A program made the translations under genes and the position numbers. The notes under the pieces are model-generated. The model did no database searches. It was not told the origin of the DNA and saw nothing but the letters and a program-made list of their open reading frames with translations. A DNA stretch of 64,000 nucleotides from Sulfitobacter sp. HNIBRBA3233 (GTDB taxonomy: Bacteria; Pseudomonadota; Alphaproteobacteria; Rhodobacterales; Rhodobacteraceae), in assembly GCF_040149665.1 (NCBI RefSeq), contig NZ_JBEFLP010000001.1, forward strand, positions 2,294,001 through 2,358,000. The letters are read 5' to 3'. Within the stretch, counting starts at the first letter, position 1. Each line of letters opens with the position of its first letter. Below are positions 1 to 10,246 of the stretch, one piece after another.

Positions 1-703
1 CCAGATCGCAGACATGCACGTAATCGCGAATGCACGTCCCGTCGGGCGTATCATAGTCCGTGCCGAAAATCGTCAGCCCGTCGCGCTTGCCGTCGATGGC
101 GTCCAGCATCAGCGGCACCAGATGGGTTTCGGGCTGGTGGAATTCTCCCACCTCGGCGTCAGGATCCGCACCTGCCACATTGAAATAGCGAAAGATGACA
201 TGCCGCAGGCCGTTGGAGGCTTCGAAATCGCGCAACATGTCCTCGATCGCGCGTTTCGACGCGCCGTAGGCGTTGATCGGCGCCTGAATGCTGTTTTCGT
301 CCAGCACCACATTGTCCTGATCCCCGTAGGTGGCACAGGTTGAGGAAAAGACGAACCTGTCACAACCCGCAGCCGTCGCCGCCTCGATCAGGTTGAGCGA
401 CCCCAGAACGTTGTTGCGCCAGTAGCGGCCGGGCACCTGCATGCTTTCGCCGACCTGGCTGAGGGCTGCGAAATGCATCACGGCCACGGGACTGTAGGTC
501 GCGAATGCGGCGTCCAGCGCGGCACGATCCTGCAGATCACCTTCGACCAGCGGGCCGAATTTCACCGCATCGCGCCAGCCGGTCACGAGGTTGTCGAATG
601 TTACGGGCACATAGCCCGCCCCACGCAATGCCTTGCAGGCATGGCTGCCGATGTAACCGGCCCCACCCGTTACCAGCACATGCGGGCCGTCCGTCATCGC
701 CAT
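1..703 (-). CDS. galE: UDP-glucose 4-epimerase, C-terminus outside the window
   Basis: Interconverts UDP-glucose and UDP-galactose in the cytoplasm, feeding surface polysaccharide synthesis. The first 234 codons are visible. Residues 12-19 (TGGAGYIG) are the NAD-binding Rossmann loop of extended SDR enzymes; the catalytic serine region reads SSTCATYG and the Tyr-Lys pair is in YGASK, followed by the RYFNVAG stretch typical of GalE. The start codon ATG shares one base with the galU stop (TGATG), so translation is probably coupled; a second ATG lies two codons later. About 95 residues are missing at the window edge if the length is the usual 325-330. A related UDP-sugar epimerase is the main alternative. 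Confidence 0.93.
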   Translation of the reverse strand, partial: MAMTDGPHVLVTGGAGYIGSHACKALRGAGYVPVTFDNLVTGWRDAVKFGPLVEGDLQDRAALDAAFATYSPVAVMHFAALSQVGESMQVPGRYWRNNVLGSLNLIEAATAAGCDRFVFSSTCATYGDQDNVVLDENSIQAPINAYGASKRAIEDMLRDFEASNGLRHVIFRYFNVAGADPDAEVGEFHQPETHLVPLMLDAIDGKRDGLTIFGTDYDTPDGTCIRDYVHVCDL

Positions 704-1587
704 CACTCCAGTCCGGGCACCAGATCCTTGAGGTATCCGGCCAGGTCGTCGCGCAATTCAGGACGGCTCAGACCGAAGGACACTGTCGCCTGCAGGAAAC
801 CCGACTTGGAGCCGCAATCGAAACGCTGCCCCGAGAAACGGTAGCCGTAAACCTTGTTTTCCGTGCCGATATCCGCAGCGATGGCGTCGGTCAGCTGAAT
901 CTCTCCACCCGCGCCGGTGGATTTCGCGTCAAGATTGCGCAGCACCGATGGCGACAGGATATAGCGCCCGATCACAGCAAGGTTCGATGGCGCCTGACCG
1001 GCGGGCGGCTTTTCGACCATGCCCTTGACCTCGAAAAGGTTGCTGTCGCTCTGCTCCACATCCAGAATTCCGTAAGCCGAGGTGCGCTCAGGCGCGACTT
1101 CCATCGCCGCAACCATGTTGCCCCCTGTTTCCTCGTAGGCCTCGACCATCTGCTTGAGGCAGGGCTTCTCTGCGGCGATCACGTCATCGGGCAGGATCAC
1201 CGCGAACGGCTGGTCGCCGATCAGACGGCGGGCACACCAGACCGCGTGACCAAGGCCCAGCGCCTTGTGCTGGCGGATATAGGCGATCGCACCGCTGTCC
1301 ATGTTGGTGTCCTGCAGCGCGTGAAGCAGATCGTCCTTGCCCTTGGCGCGCAGTTCTTCTTCGAGGTTGGGTGCCAGATCGAAGTAATCCTCAAGCGCCC
1401 CTTTGCCGCGTGACGTAACGAATATGAATTCCGTGATCCCCGCCGCGCGCGCTTCGTCGATGGCGTACTGGATCAGGGGCCTGTCCACGAGTGTCATGAT
1501 TTCCTTCGGCACCGATTTGGTCGCGGGCAGGAACCGTGTTCCAAGCCCGGCTACAGGGAAAATCGCGGTCGTGACTTTGTTGTTCAT
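703..1587 (-). CDS. galU: UTP-glucose-1-phosphate uridylyltransferase
   Basis: Makes UDP-glucose from UTP and glucose-1-phosphate. At 294 residues it has the normal family length. The nucleotide-binding start reads FPVAGLGTRFLPATK (residues 10-24), followed by KEIMTLVDRPLIQYA, and later by LPDDVI with the metal-binding aspartate and by GMVEKP. It is the first gene of a galU-galE pair with one-base overlap, so the operon supplies UDP-glucose and UDP-galactose. The product before it on the strand (a glycosyltransferase) fits a role in envelope glycans. Confidence 0.97.
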   Translation of the reverse strand: MNNKVTTAIFPVAGLGTRFLPATKSVPKEIMTLVDRPLIQYAIDEARAAGITEFIFVTSRGKGALEDYFDLAPNLEEELRAKGKDDLLHALQDTNMDSGAIAYIRQHKALGLGHAVWCARRLIGDQPFAVILPDDVIAAEKPCLKQMVEAYEETGGNMVAAMEVAPERTSAYGILDVEQSDSNLFEVKGMVEKPPAGQAPSNLAVIGRYILSPSVLRNLDAKSTGAGGEIQLTDAIAADIGTENKVYGYRFSGQRFDCGSKSGFLQATVSFGLSRPELRDDLAGYLKDLVPGLE

Positions 1588-1656
1588 CTTGGTCTCTCAG
1601 TCTTCGGCAAGCTCTGCTCGTCGGGCATTTGCACCCGATTGGGATTAAAATATGAC

Positions 1657-1670
1657 CCGTGCGCGCACGG
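1657..1670. repeat. 14-bp perfect palindrome upstream of galU
   Basis: The sequence CCGTGCGCGCACGG reads the same on both strands and lies about 70 bases before the galU start, in the 152-base gap that must hold the galU promoter. It could be an operator or the stem of a weak terminator for the upstream glycosyltransferase gene. The minus strand continues into an AT-rich stretch rather than a clean T run. In GC-rich DNA a palindrome of this composition may be chance. Confidence 0.3.
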
Positions 1671-1739
1671 TACTGCGCTACGAGCAAATGGTTTTTCGCC
1701 CCTCTATGTCAAATGGAGCGGTCCGCGAACAGGAATATT

Positions 1740-2975
1740 TCACACATCAATTCCCCGCACCCGCGCAATCCGCTGCTTTTCGCGACGCACGCGGCCCCGA
1801 AAGGAGTTCAGCCGGAAGAGGGGTTCGCTACGCTCTGCCTTGCCAAAAAGCCCTCCGCGCTGAACCCAAACGCCCTCGGGCGTCATCCAGCTGCGGTGAA
1901 AAAAAGCGCTGGGCGACAGGACCAGTACGGTTTCGATGGTCTCTCCGACCGATACCCGTGCGGCGGCATCAGCGATAGCGGCCTTGCCCCGCAACCCGCG
2001 CACGGCGGTAAACCGCGCGTTGCGTGCACGCGCAGGGAAAGGCCGGAATGGCAGGACGGAGTGGCGCGGCACCGTGGACGCGCCGAAGCTGCGTGTCTGC
2101 CCTTCGGCGTACCCGTCCCGCAGTCCGCGCATCAAAGACCGCACCTCGCCGGGCATCAACCTGCCCGAAACCATGTGCCGGAGAAGGCGGCGCCGTTCAC
2201 CGGACGTGATCTCGGCCCAATGGGAGGCGCGCTCGGCGGGGGGAATGTATTTGCGCTGGAACACCGCCCAGCTTGCACCGATCTCGGTCAGATCGCGGGG
2301 CACGCGGTCCTCCCGGCGCCGCGCGCTGGCGGCAAAGCCGTGGTGGACTTGGGCAAGCGGGGCAATTGCGGTGGCATGGCCCGCCCGCGCAAGACGCATG
2401 TTCAAATCCGTCTCGTCCAGAAAGAACCGGAAGGCGGAGTCAAAGCCGCCCAGCGCCACGATCACATCCCGGCGCACCGCCATGTTGGTGCCTTCGGTCT
2501 TGATCGCCCTGCCCTTCGGCGGCATCAGAACCGTCGCCTGATAGGGATCCAGTTCGACGGGATGGGGGTTTCCGAAGGTGTCCAGCGTGCGCGCGCGCCA
2601 CTGGTAGCTGATGCCGTTGCGCCCACGCACGAAACCACCCACCGCGGCCACGTCACGATGCGCGGCAGGAGCCACCAGATGGCGCAACCACGTCGGTTCT
2701 GGCACCGCGTCGTCATCGATGAACGCCACGATATCCCCCGCGGCCTGCGCGATCCCCAGATTGCGCGCCGCCGAGATATTCGCGACGTTGTAAGGGACCA
2801 GCTTTACCATCTCCATGCCTGCCATGGCGTCGACGGCATCGATCCCTGCGGGATCGGCAACCACCACGATCTCGAACGCGGGGTACTGCACCTGGGACAG
2901 GCCGGTAAGGCACCTCTGCAAGGCCTGCGGTCTGTGACGGCTGACGACGATGACACTGACGGTCGGGTCACTCAT
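1740..2975 (-). CDS. Family 2 glycosyltransferase
   Basis: A 411-residue GT-A fold enzyme, probably transferring a sugar to a surface glycan on the cytoplasmic side of the membrane. Residues 4-12 (TVSVIVVSR) start the nucleotide-binding fold; FIDDDAVPEP around residue 85 is the metal-binding acidic motif, and GGFDSAFRFFLDETDLNMR near residues 175-195 carries the catalytic acidic residues. There are no membrane segments. The last 150 residues are Arg-rich and not assignable. It follows cysQ with a 25-base gap. Acceptor and sugar donor cannot be told. Confidence 0.88.
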   Translation of the reverse strand: MSDPTVSVIVVSRHRPQALQRCLTGLSQVQYPAFEIVVVADPAGIDAVDAMAGMEMVKLVPYNVANISAARNLGIAQAAGDIVAFIDDDAVPEPTWLRHLVAPAAHRDVAAVGGFVRGRNGISYQWRARTLDTFGNPHPVELDPYQATVLMPPKGRAIKTEGTNMAVRRDVIVALGGFDSAFRFFLDETDLNMRLARAGHATAIAPLAQVHHGFAASARRREDRVPRDLTEIGASWAVFQRKYIPPAERASHWAEITSGERRRLLRHMVSGRLMPGEVRSLMRGLRDGYAEGQTRSFGASTVPRHSVLPFRPFPARARNARFTAVRGLRGKAAIADAAARVSVGETIETVLVLSPSAFFHRSWMTPEGVWVQRGGLFGKAERSEPLFRLNSFRGRVRREKQRIARVRGIDV

Positions 2976-3000
2976 CGGTCATCGCCCCCCGGTCCGCGCG

Positions 3001-3798
3001 TCAGTTTCGTTGAAGCGTGACGCTGGGTGCGTGGGCGATGAAGAACGGGTTGGCAAAATCCGCCTTGCCGTAGCGCAGCGGCGTGTGATCGTCGAACCGC
3101 ACCACCGCGCCCCCGGCACCGGCAAGCACCGCGTGGCCCGCGGCGGTATCCCACTCCATCGTCCGACCGAGCCGGGGATAGATATCCGCCTCCCCGGTCG
3201 CGACGAGACAAAACTTCAGCGACGATCCCGCGCTGGTCATATCCTTGACGCTGTACTTGGCGATGTAATCGTCGGTCGCCTGATCCCGGTGGGATTTCGA
3301 CGCCACGACCATCAGCGCATCGTTGTCGGCCCGTGCGACAGAGATTTCCCTCAACGCGCCGATCTCCTCCTTGTCGAAGGGGCCCGTTTCCTCGACGGAC
3401 TGGCCATCCGCGCCGGTCAGGAACATCCGCCCCTTCGCGGGCGCATAGACCACGCCCCGCACCGGAACACCGCCGTCGACATAGGCGATATTGACGGTGA
3501 AATCACCGCGACGGTGGATGAACTCCTTGGTGCCATCCAGCGGGTCGACGATGAGGAATGTATCGCCCTCTACGGAGTGTGTCGCGGCCTGCTCTTCAGT
3601 GACAAGAAGGACATCCGGAAACACCGCGCGCAGACCTTCGGCGATGATCTTGTCGGCGGCCTTGTCGGCGGCAGTGACGGGGCTGTCGTCGTCCTTGGAC
3701 TGGACGTCGAAATCATCCTGGCCGTAGATTTCCATGATCGCGTCGCCCGCTTCAAGCGCCAGACGCCGGGAAACGCGCGCCAGTTTTTCGAAATCCAT
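3001..3798 (-). CDS. cysQ: 3'(2'),5'-bisphosphate nucleotidase
   Basis: An inositol-monophosphatase-fold enzyme that removes the 3'-phosphate of adenosine 3',5'-bisphosphate, a by-product of sulfate assimilation and sulfotransferase reactions. The metal sites are visible as TEEQ and DPLDGTKEFI in the N-terminal half and WDTAAGHAVL near the C-terminus. The start at 3798 gives 265 residues and has AGGAGT eight bases upstream; an in-frame extension to 3912 has no such site and would add unlikely sequence. It is the first gene of a cysQ-glycosyltransferase unit. Confidence 0.93.
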   Translation of the reverse strand: MDFEKLARVSRRLALEAGDAIMEIYGQDDFDVQSKDDDSPVTAADKAADKIIAEGLRAVFPDVLLVTEEQAATHSVEGDTFLIVDPLDGTKEFIHRRGDFTVNIAYVDGGVPVRGVVYAPAKGRMFLTGADGQSVEETGPFDKEEIGALREISVARADNDALMVVASKSHRDQATDDYIAKYSVKDMTSAGSSLKFCLVATGEADIYPRLGRTMEWDTAAGHAVLAGAGGAVVRFDDHTPLRYGKADFANPFFIAHAPSVTLQRN

Positions 3799-3911
3799 GC
3801 CCAACTCCTGCCATCCTTCGTTGATATGTCGCTCGCGAAGCTTATGATGCGTTTGCAACGGAACGGCAAGAATTCCGTGCGATAGAGCCACATAGCACAG
3901 GCGGCAGAGCA

Positions 3912-4736
3912 ATGTTCCAACCGATCCGGAAAAACCGGTCCACCCTCGTCGTCGTCATGACGATGTTCGAACTGGTGTATCATTCGATCGTCCGGTCTGT
4001 GCGCCGGACACATAACAACGCGTTCCTTGCCATCGGAATGAACATTCTTCAGTCGGTGATTTTTGTCGGCGTGTTCTTCATCATGTTTTCGATCCTCGGC
4101 ATGCGCGGCGCGGCGGTGCGTGGCGATTTTCTGGTCTACATCATGTCCGGCATCTTCCTCTACATGACCCATACGAAGGCGCTGGGCGCGGTGGCGGGAT
4201 CCGAAGGGCCGGCCAGCCCCATGATGCAGCACGCGCCGATGAACACGATCATCGCGATCCTCTCCGCGGCACTTGGGTCGCTGTATATTCAGGTGCTGTC
4301 GCTGGCGATCATCCTTTTTGCCTATCACGTCGCGTGGAATCCGGTCGAAATCGATCAACCGGCAGCGGCATTCGGAATGCTGTTGCTGTCGTGGTTCAGC
4401 GGCGCGGCAGTCGGTCTGGTCCTTCTGTCGCTCAAGCCGTGGTTTCCGACGGCGGTATCGCTGTTCCAGACGATTTATCAGCGCGCGAACATGATCGCCT
4501 CCGGCAAGATGTTTGTCGCCAACACGCTGCCCGCTTTCATGCTGGCGATGTTCGACTGGAACCCGCTGTTCCACACCATCGATCAGGCGCGCGGATTTGC
4601 CTTCGTCAACTACAATCCCCGCAACAGCGATCCGATGTACGCCTTCTGGGTCGGGCTCGTTCTGGTCATGCTGGGCCTGATGGGCGAATTCTACACCCGG
4701 CGTCATGCCTCTCTCAGCTGGAGCGCGCGGCGCTGA
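3912..4736 (+). CDS. ABC-2 type polysaccharide export permease
   Basis: A 274-residue integral membrane protein with about six hydrophobic segments, of the KpsM/ABC2_membrane family that exports capsule or O-antigen type polysaccharides. The N-terminal FELVYHSIVRSVRRTHNN and the late WNPLFHTIDQARGFAFVNY are characteristic. It is divergent from cysQ (113-base gap). No ATPase partner (KpsT type) occurs in this window, so the gene either works with an ATPase elsewhere or has another role. Its neighbours for sugar nucleotides and glycosyl transfer support a glycan export job. Confidence 0.85.
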   Translation: MFQPIRKNRSTLVVVMTMFELVYHSIVRSVRRTHNNAFLAIGMNILQSVIFVGVFFIMFSILGMRGAAVRGDFLVYIMSGIFLYMTHTKALGAVAGSEGPASPMMQHAPMNTIIAILSAALGSLYIQVLSLAIILFAYHVAWNPVEIDQPAAAFGMLLLSWFSGAAVGLVLLSLKPWFPTAVSLFQTIYQRANMIASGKMFVANTLPAFMLAMFDWNPLFHTIDQARGFAFVNYNPRNSDPMYAFWVGLVLVMLGLMGEFYTRRHASLSWSARR

Positions 4737-4786
4737 CGCAGGCCTGCCCGAGGGGTTCCGTCAGAGCAGATTGACCACAGACCTTG

Positions 4787-5386
4787 TCAGGTGACGACCC
4801 TGAGCGTGAGGTTCAGGCGTCCGCCCTTGGGCAATAGCCGCGATGACCCCGGCCTGATCCGGTCCACCCCGTGATAGGCCAGCCGCGCGTCGCCGCCCAT
4901 CACCACCACATCGCCAGATTGCAGCCAGATGCTTTCGGTCTTGCCACCGCGGGTCACGTTACCCATCCGGAACAACCCGTCGTCGCCCAGTGAAATCGAA
5001 ACCACAGGCCATTGCATTTCGGCCTCGTCGCGGTCCTGATGCAGCCCCATGCGCGCATCCGGCCCGTAGTAGTTTATCAGGCAACACTCTGGCATCCGGT
5101 CGAGCGCTGTCACCTGCGACCAGATGCTCAGCACCTCGCCGGGGATTGCGGGCCACGGCTTGCCTGACGGGTGGGCGGGCACGTAGCGGTAGCCGGCCTT
5201 GTCGGAAAACCACCCGTAGACCCCCGCCGCCGTGATCCGCACCGACATCGGCTTGCCGTAGGGCGTGTCGGGCCGAAAGAACGGCGCCTGCGCGACCACT
5301 TTGCGCACCGCGTCCAGAATCCCGCGCTGGGCCGCCGCATCCAGCAAACCTTTGTGTATTTCAAAGCCTCTGACCTGAAGTTTCAC
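4787..5386 (-). CDS. alkB: AlkB-family alpha-ketoglutarate-dependent dioxygenase
   Basis: Repairs alkylated bases in DNA or RNA by iron- and 2-oxoglutarate-dependent oxidative dealkylation. The 199-residue protein shows the iron ligands in LHQDRDE (His and Asp) and a later YHGVDR with the distal His, followed by RLNLTLR, the 2-oxoglutarate-binding arginine region. NYYGPDARMGLHQD matches the family pattern well. The start is GTG, with GAGG nearby upstream. It is divergent from dnaK, with a 214-base region between them. No adaptive-response regulator (Ada) is adjacent. Confidence 0.93.
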   Translation of the reverse strand: MKLQVRGFEIHKGLLDAAAQRGILDAVRKVVAQAPFFRPDTPYGKPMSVRITAAGVYGWFSDKAGYRYVPAHPSGKPWPAIPGEVLSIWSQVTALDRMPECCLINYYGPDARMGLHQDRDEAEMQWPVVSISLGDDGLFRMGNVTRGGKTESIWLQSGDVVVMGGDARLAYHGVDRIRPGSSRLLPKGGRLNLTLRVVT

Positions 5387-5457
5387 GGCCCTCGCACCTC
5401 TTTACGCTGAATTTTCGGGATTTGAGGAAGATTCCTCACATCTGCGTGTGCACCAAG

Positions 5458-5489
5458 GTTGCAGCACCCCGACCCCCTGCCTATATACG
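5458..5489 (+). promoter_or_regulatory. Putative RpoH (heat-shock sigma) promoter of dnaKJ
   Basis: GTTG at 5458-5461 and CCTATATACG at 5480-5489, separated by 18 bases, fit the alphaproteobacterial RpoH consensus CTTG-N17/18-CYTATNT apart from the first base. Transcription would start near 5496, giving a leader of about 105 bases before dnaK. The position, upstream of the classical heat-shock pair, supports it; it is a pattern match only. Confidence 0.6.
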
Positions 5490-5600
5490 CTCCGAACCGC
5501 TGGAGGCGAGAGGCACCCAGCGAAAAGAGATCGGGGCAAGGGTGCCGAAACGGGCCCCTGCTTCGTGCAATCGCCTTGAGAAAAATGAGGGATCGAAAAC

Positions 5601-7520
<1,920 letters not shown>

Positions 7521-7544
7521 CGCCGCCCGGCGGAATTGATGACG

Positions 7545-7571
7545 GGGCCGGTCCGACAGACGGGCCGGCCC
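7545..7571 (+). repeat. Intergenic hairpin between dnaK and dnaJ
   Basis: GGGCCGGTCCG (7545-7555) pairs with CGGGCCGGCCC (7561-7571) around the loop ACAGA, an 11-bp stem with one G-U pair. It is followed by TTCGCGTTCC, not a solid T run, so it looks like a leaky terminator or an mRNA-stabilising stem that would lower dnaJ relative to dnaK. Confidence 0.6.
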
Positions 7572-7598
7572 TTCGCGTTCCAGTAAAGGAAACAAGTC

Positions 7599-8756
7599 AT
7601 GGCAAAACGAGACTACTACGAGATTCTCGGCGTCGCCAAAGGCGCGTCAGCTGACGAGATCAAAAAGGGCTATCGCACCAAGGCAAAGGAACTGCACCCC
7701 GACCGGAACAAGGACAATCCGGATGCGGAGGCGAAGTTCAAGGAAGCCAATGAAGCCTACGAAGTACTGAAAGACGCCGACAAGAAAGCAGCCTATGACC
7801 GCTACGGCCACGCCGCCTTCGAGGGTGGCATGGGCGGCGGTGGCGGTCGTCCCGGCGGCGGGATGGGCGGCGGTCAGGGGGATTTCTCTTCCGCATTTTC
7901 CGATGTGTTCGACGATCTCTTCGGCGATTTCATGGGCGGTCGCGGACAGGGCGGCGGCGGTCGTCGTGCGGCCCGCGGCGCGGACCTGCGTTACAACCTG
8001 CGCGTCACGCTGGAAGAAGCTTTCAGCGGTCTTCAGAAATCCATCAATGTGCCCACGTCGGTTGCCTGTAATGCGTGCAACGGATCGGGTGCCGAAGGCG
8101 GTGCCGAACCGACAACCTGCCCGACCTGTTCGGGCATGGGCAAGGTGCGTGCCCAACAGGGTTTCTTCACGGTCGAACGGACCTGTCCGACCTGTTCGGG
8201 CCTTGGCCAGATCATCAAGAACCCCTGCAACACCTGCCACGGTGCGGGGCGCGTGGAAAAAGACCGCGCGCTGTCGGTCAATATCCCCGCTGGCGTTGAA
8301 ACCGGCACCCGCATCCGTCTGGGCGGAGAGGGCGAGGCAGGCATGCGCGGCGGCCCTGCAGGTGATCTCTATATCTTCATCGAGGTGAAGCCGCATGAAC
8401 TGTTCGAGCGGGACGGCGCGAACCTTTTCTGCCGGGTGCCCGTCTCGATGAGCAGTGCCGCACTGGGCGGCAGCATCGAGGTGCCCACAATCGACGGGGG
8501 CCGTGGCCGTGTGCAGGTGCCCGCGGGCAGCCAGTCAGGGCGCCAGATGCGACTGCGGGGCAAGGGCATGCCCCATCTGCGCGGCGGTGGCACCGGCGAC
8601 ATGATCATCGAGCTGGCGGTGGAAACACCGGTCAACCTGACCTCTCGCCAGAAAGAGTTGCTTCGCGAATTCGAGGATCTCTCGGAAGAGAACAACCCCG
8701 AAAGCAGCAGCTTCTTTTCGAGCGTGAAAAGCTTCTGGGACTCGATGAAGGGCTGA
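7599..8756 (+). CDS. dnaJ: Co-chaperone DnaJ (Hsp40)
   Basis: Delivers substrates to DnaK and stimulates its ATPase. The 385-residue protein has a complete J domain with HPD in LHPDRNKD, a Gly/Phe-rich segment (about residues 75-125), four CxxCxGxG zinc repeats ([32 protein letters not shown]) and the two C-terminal substrate domains. AAAGGAAAC precedes the ATG. It lies 78 bases after dnaK and ends before a strong terminator. Confidence 0.99.
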   Translation: MAKRDYYEILGVAKGASADEIKKGYRTKAKELHPDRNKDNPDAEAKFKEANEAYEVLKDADKKAAYDRYGHAAFEGGMGGGGGRPGGGMGGGQGDFSSAFSDVFDDLFGDFMGGRGQGGGGRRAARGADLRYNLRVTLEEAFSGLQKSINVPTSVACNACNGSGAEGGAEPTTCPTCSGMGKVRAQQGFFTVERTCPTCSGLGQIIKNPCNTCHGAGRVEKDRALSVNIPAGVETGTRIRLGGEGEAGMRGGPAGDLYIFIEVKPHELFERDGANLFCRVPVSMSSAALGGSIEVPTIDGGRGRVQVPAGSQSGRQMRLRGKGMPHLRGGGTGDMIIELAVETPVNLTSRQKELLREFEDLSEENNPESSSFFSSVKSFWDSMKG

Positions 8757-8795
8757 TCTGAGGGCCCTGCCCGCGCAGTCACCGCAGAGAACGAA

Positions 8796-8826
8796 AAAAC
8801 GCCGGTCCGTCTGGGGCCGGCGTTTT
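8796..8826 (+). terminator. Intrinsic terminator of the dnaK-dnaJ operon
   Basis: AAAACGCCGG (8796-8805) and CCGGCGTTTT (8817-8826) form a perfect 10-bp stem with an 11-base loop, ending in TTTT. It stands 40 bases after the dnaJ stop. Being symmetrical, it could act in both directions, but no minus-strand gene needs it. Confidence 0.85.
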
Positions 8827-8883
8827 CATTTGTGCGCTCCGGATTTTAACGCCTTGGTAACCACATTTGGCCAATCCTGTGGC

Positions 8884-9633
8884 ATGCGCGAATTCGATGA
8901 ACAGCCCCTTCCCTTTCTCCTTGATGAAGCCCCGACCGCTGCGGCAGTCGGGGGCAAGCAGCCGTCCTATATTGCCGACCATCGCCAACGTCTGCGGGCG
9001 CGCTTCATGGCCGGGGGGCCGGACGCGATCCCGGATTACGAGATGCTGGAACTCGTCCTTTTCCGCGCCATTCCACGCCGGGACGTGAAACCGCTCGCAC
9101 GTGCCCTGATGGACCGCTTTGGCGACTTCAACCGCGTCATCACCGCGTCAGAGGCCCGTTTGCGCGATATCTCGGGCGTGGGGGATGCCGTTATCGTCGA
9201 GCTCAAGATCGTCGCCGCTGCGGCGCGCCGGATGGCCCGCGCCAAGGTCATGAAAACCCACGCCCTGTCGGGGTGGGACGCTCTGCTGGATTACTGCCAT
9301 ACCACGATGGCGCATCACGAAATCGAACAATTTCGGGTTCTGTATCTGGACCGCAAGAATGTCCTGATCGGCGACGAACAGCAGGCGCAGGGCACCGTCG
9401 ATCATGTTCCGGTCTACCCGCGCGAAGTGGCGAAACGCGCGCTCGAACTCAATGCCAGTGCGCTGATCCTCGTCCACAATCATCCCTCCGGCGATCCGAC
9501 CCCGTCGCAGGCGGATATCGACATGACCAACCGGATCAACGCCGCCTGCGATGCGCTGGGTATCACGCTACACGACCATCTGATTATCGGAAAATCCACC
9601 GAACTCAGCTTCCGTGCAGAAGGCTACCTCTAG
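8884..9633 (+). CDS. radC: RadC-family JAB/MPN-domain protein
   Basis: Member of the RadC family: an N-terminal helix-hairpin-helix region (ISGVGDAV) followed by a JAB metalloprotease-like domain with the metal motif HNHPSGDPTPSQAD and an upstream glutamate. The family was first linked to DNA repair, but its biochemical role is unsettled. I chose ATG at 8884 (249 residues); an in-frame TTG at 8830 is directly against the upstream terminator and would add 18 unconvincing residues. The ribosome site is weak for either start. Confidence 0.9.
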   Translation: MREFDEQPLPFLLDEAPTAAAVGGKQPSYIADHRQRLRARFMAGGPDAIPDYEMLELVLFRAIPRRDVKPLARALMDRFGDFNRVITASEARLRDISGVGDAVIVELKIVAAAARRMARAKVMKTHALSGWDALLDYCHTTMAHHEIEQFRVLYLDRKNVLIGDEQQAQGTVDHVPVYPREVAKRALELNASALILVHNHPSGDPTPSQADIDMTNRINAACDALGITLHDHLIIGKSTELSFRAEGYL

Positions 9634-9671
9634 CGTCTTTCCCTGCCGGAATCGCGGACTAGCTTTGGCGT

Positions 9672-10244
9672 ATGACCAATGAAAAATCCGACTTCGATCT
9701 CACCAAGCGCTCCGGCCTGCCGGACGCGCTGCGCGCTCTCCTGACCGAATATCCCCGCGCGGGCTGGGAGGAGAACCCGAATTATTCGCAACTGATCGCA
9801 TTCTGGCTGGACCGTCATCTGATGTTTCGCCGCCTGAACACACAGCTTCTTGGCGATGCCGAAGCGATGCTGGACAAGCGCGACGATCCGGACACCTACC
9901 GGCGCAAACTGCACCGGTTCGGTGGCATGCTCATCGGAGAGCTGCACGGACACCACCAGATCGAGGATGCGCATTACTTTCCGGTCATGTCCCGTTTGGA
10001 CACCGGTCTTGCGCGCGGTTTCGACATTCTGGATCGGGACCACCACCAGATGGATGCGCTGCTCTCAGCGCTGGCGGAATCGGCGAACGCGGTGCTGAAG
10101 GCCGGAGACGACATCACCGACCCCGTTGCGGAATTTCACCGGACGATCAGCGGCTTCGCCCCCATGCTCGACCGGCATCTGGTAGACGAGGAAGACCTCG
10201 TGGTGCCGGTTTTGCTGAAATACGCACCGCTGGAATTCCGCTAG
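9672..10244 (+). CDS. Hemerythrin HHE-domain protein
   Basis: A 190-residue cytoplasmic protein with the histidine/glutamate pattern of hemerythrin-like four-helix bundles: ELHGHHQIEDAHYFPVM, then DRDHHQMDALL, then DRHLVDEEDLVVPVLL near the C-terminus. Such proteins bind a di-iron centre and oxygen, nitric oxide or sense iron or redox state; the exact role here is unknown. It starts 38 bases after radC and may be cotranscribed. It ends two bases from the convergent OmpA-fusion gene, with no terminator between. Confidence 0.87.
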   Translation: MTNEKSDFDLTKRSGLPDALRALLTEYPRAGWEENPNYSQLIAFWLDRHLMFRRLNTQLLGDAEAMLDKRDDPDTYRRKLHRFGGMLIGELHGHHQIEDAHYFPVMSRLDTGLARGFDILDRDHHQMDALLSALAESANAVLKAGDDITDPVAEFHRTISGFAPMLDRHLVDEEDLVVPVLLKYAPLEFR

Positions 10245-10246
10245 GC

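Noticed and set aside
3858..3878. ACGGAA/TTCCGT inverted repeat between cysQ and the permease gene
   Set aside because: Only six paired bases with a nine-base loop; expected by chance in a 113-base gap.
8830..8883. TTG start for RadC at 8830
   Set aside because: It would start four bases after a strong terminator, leaving no room for a leader; ATG at 8884 is preferred.
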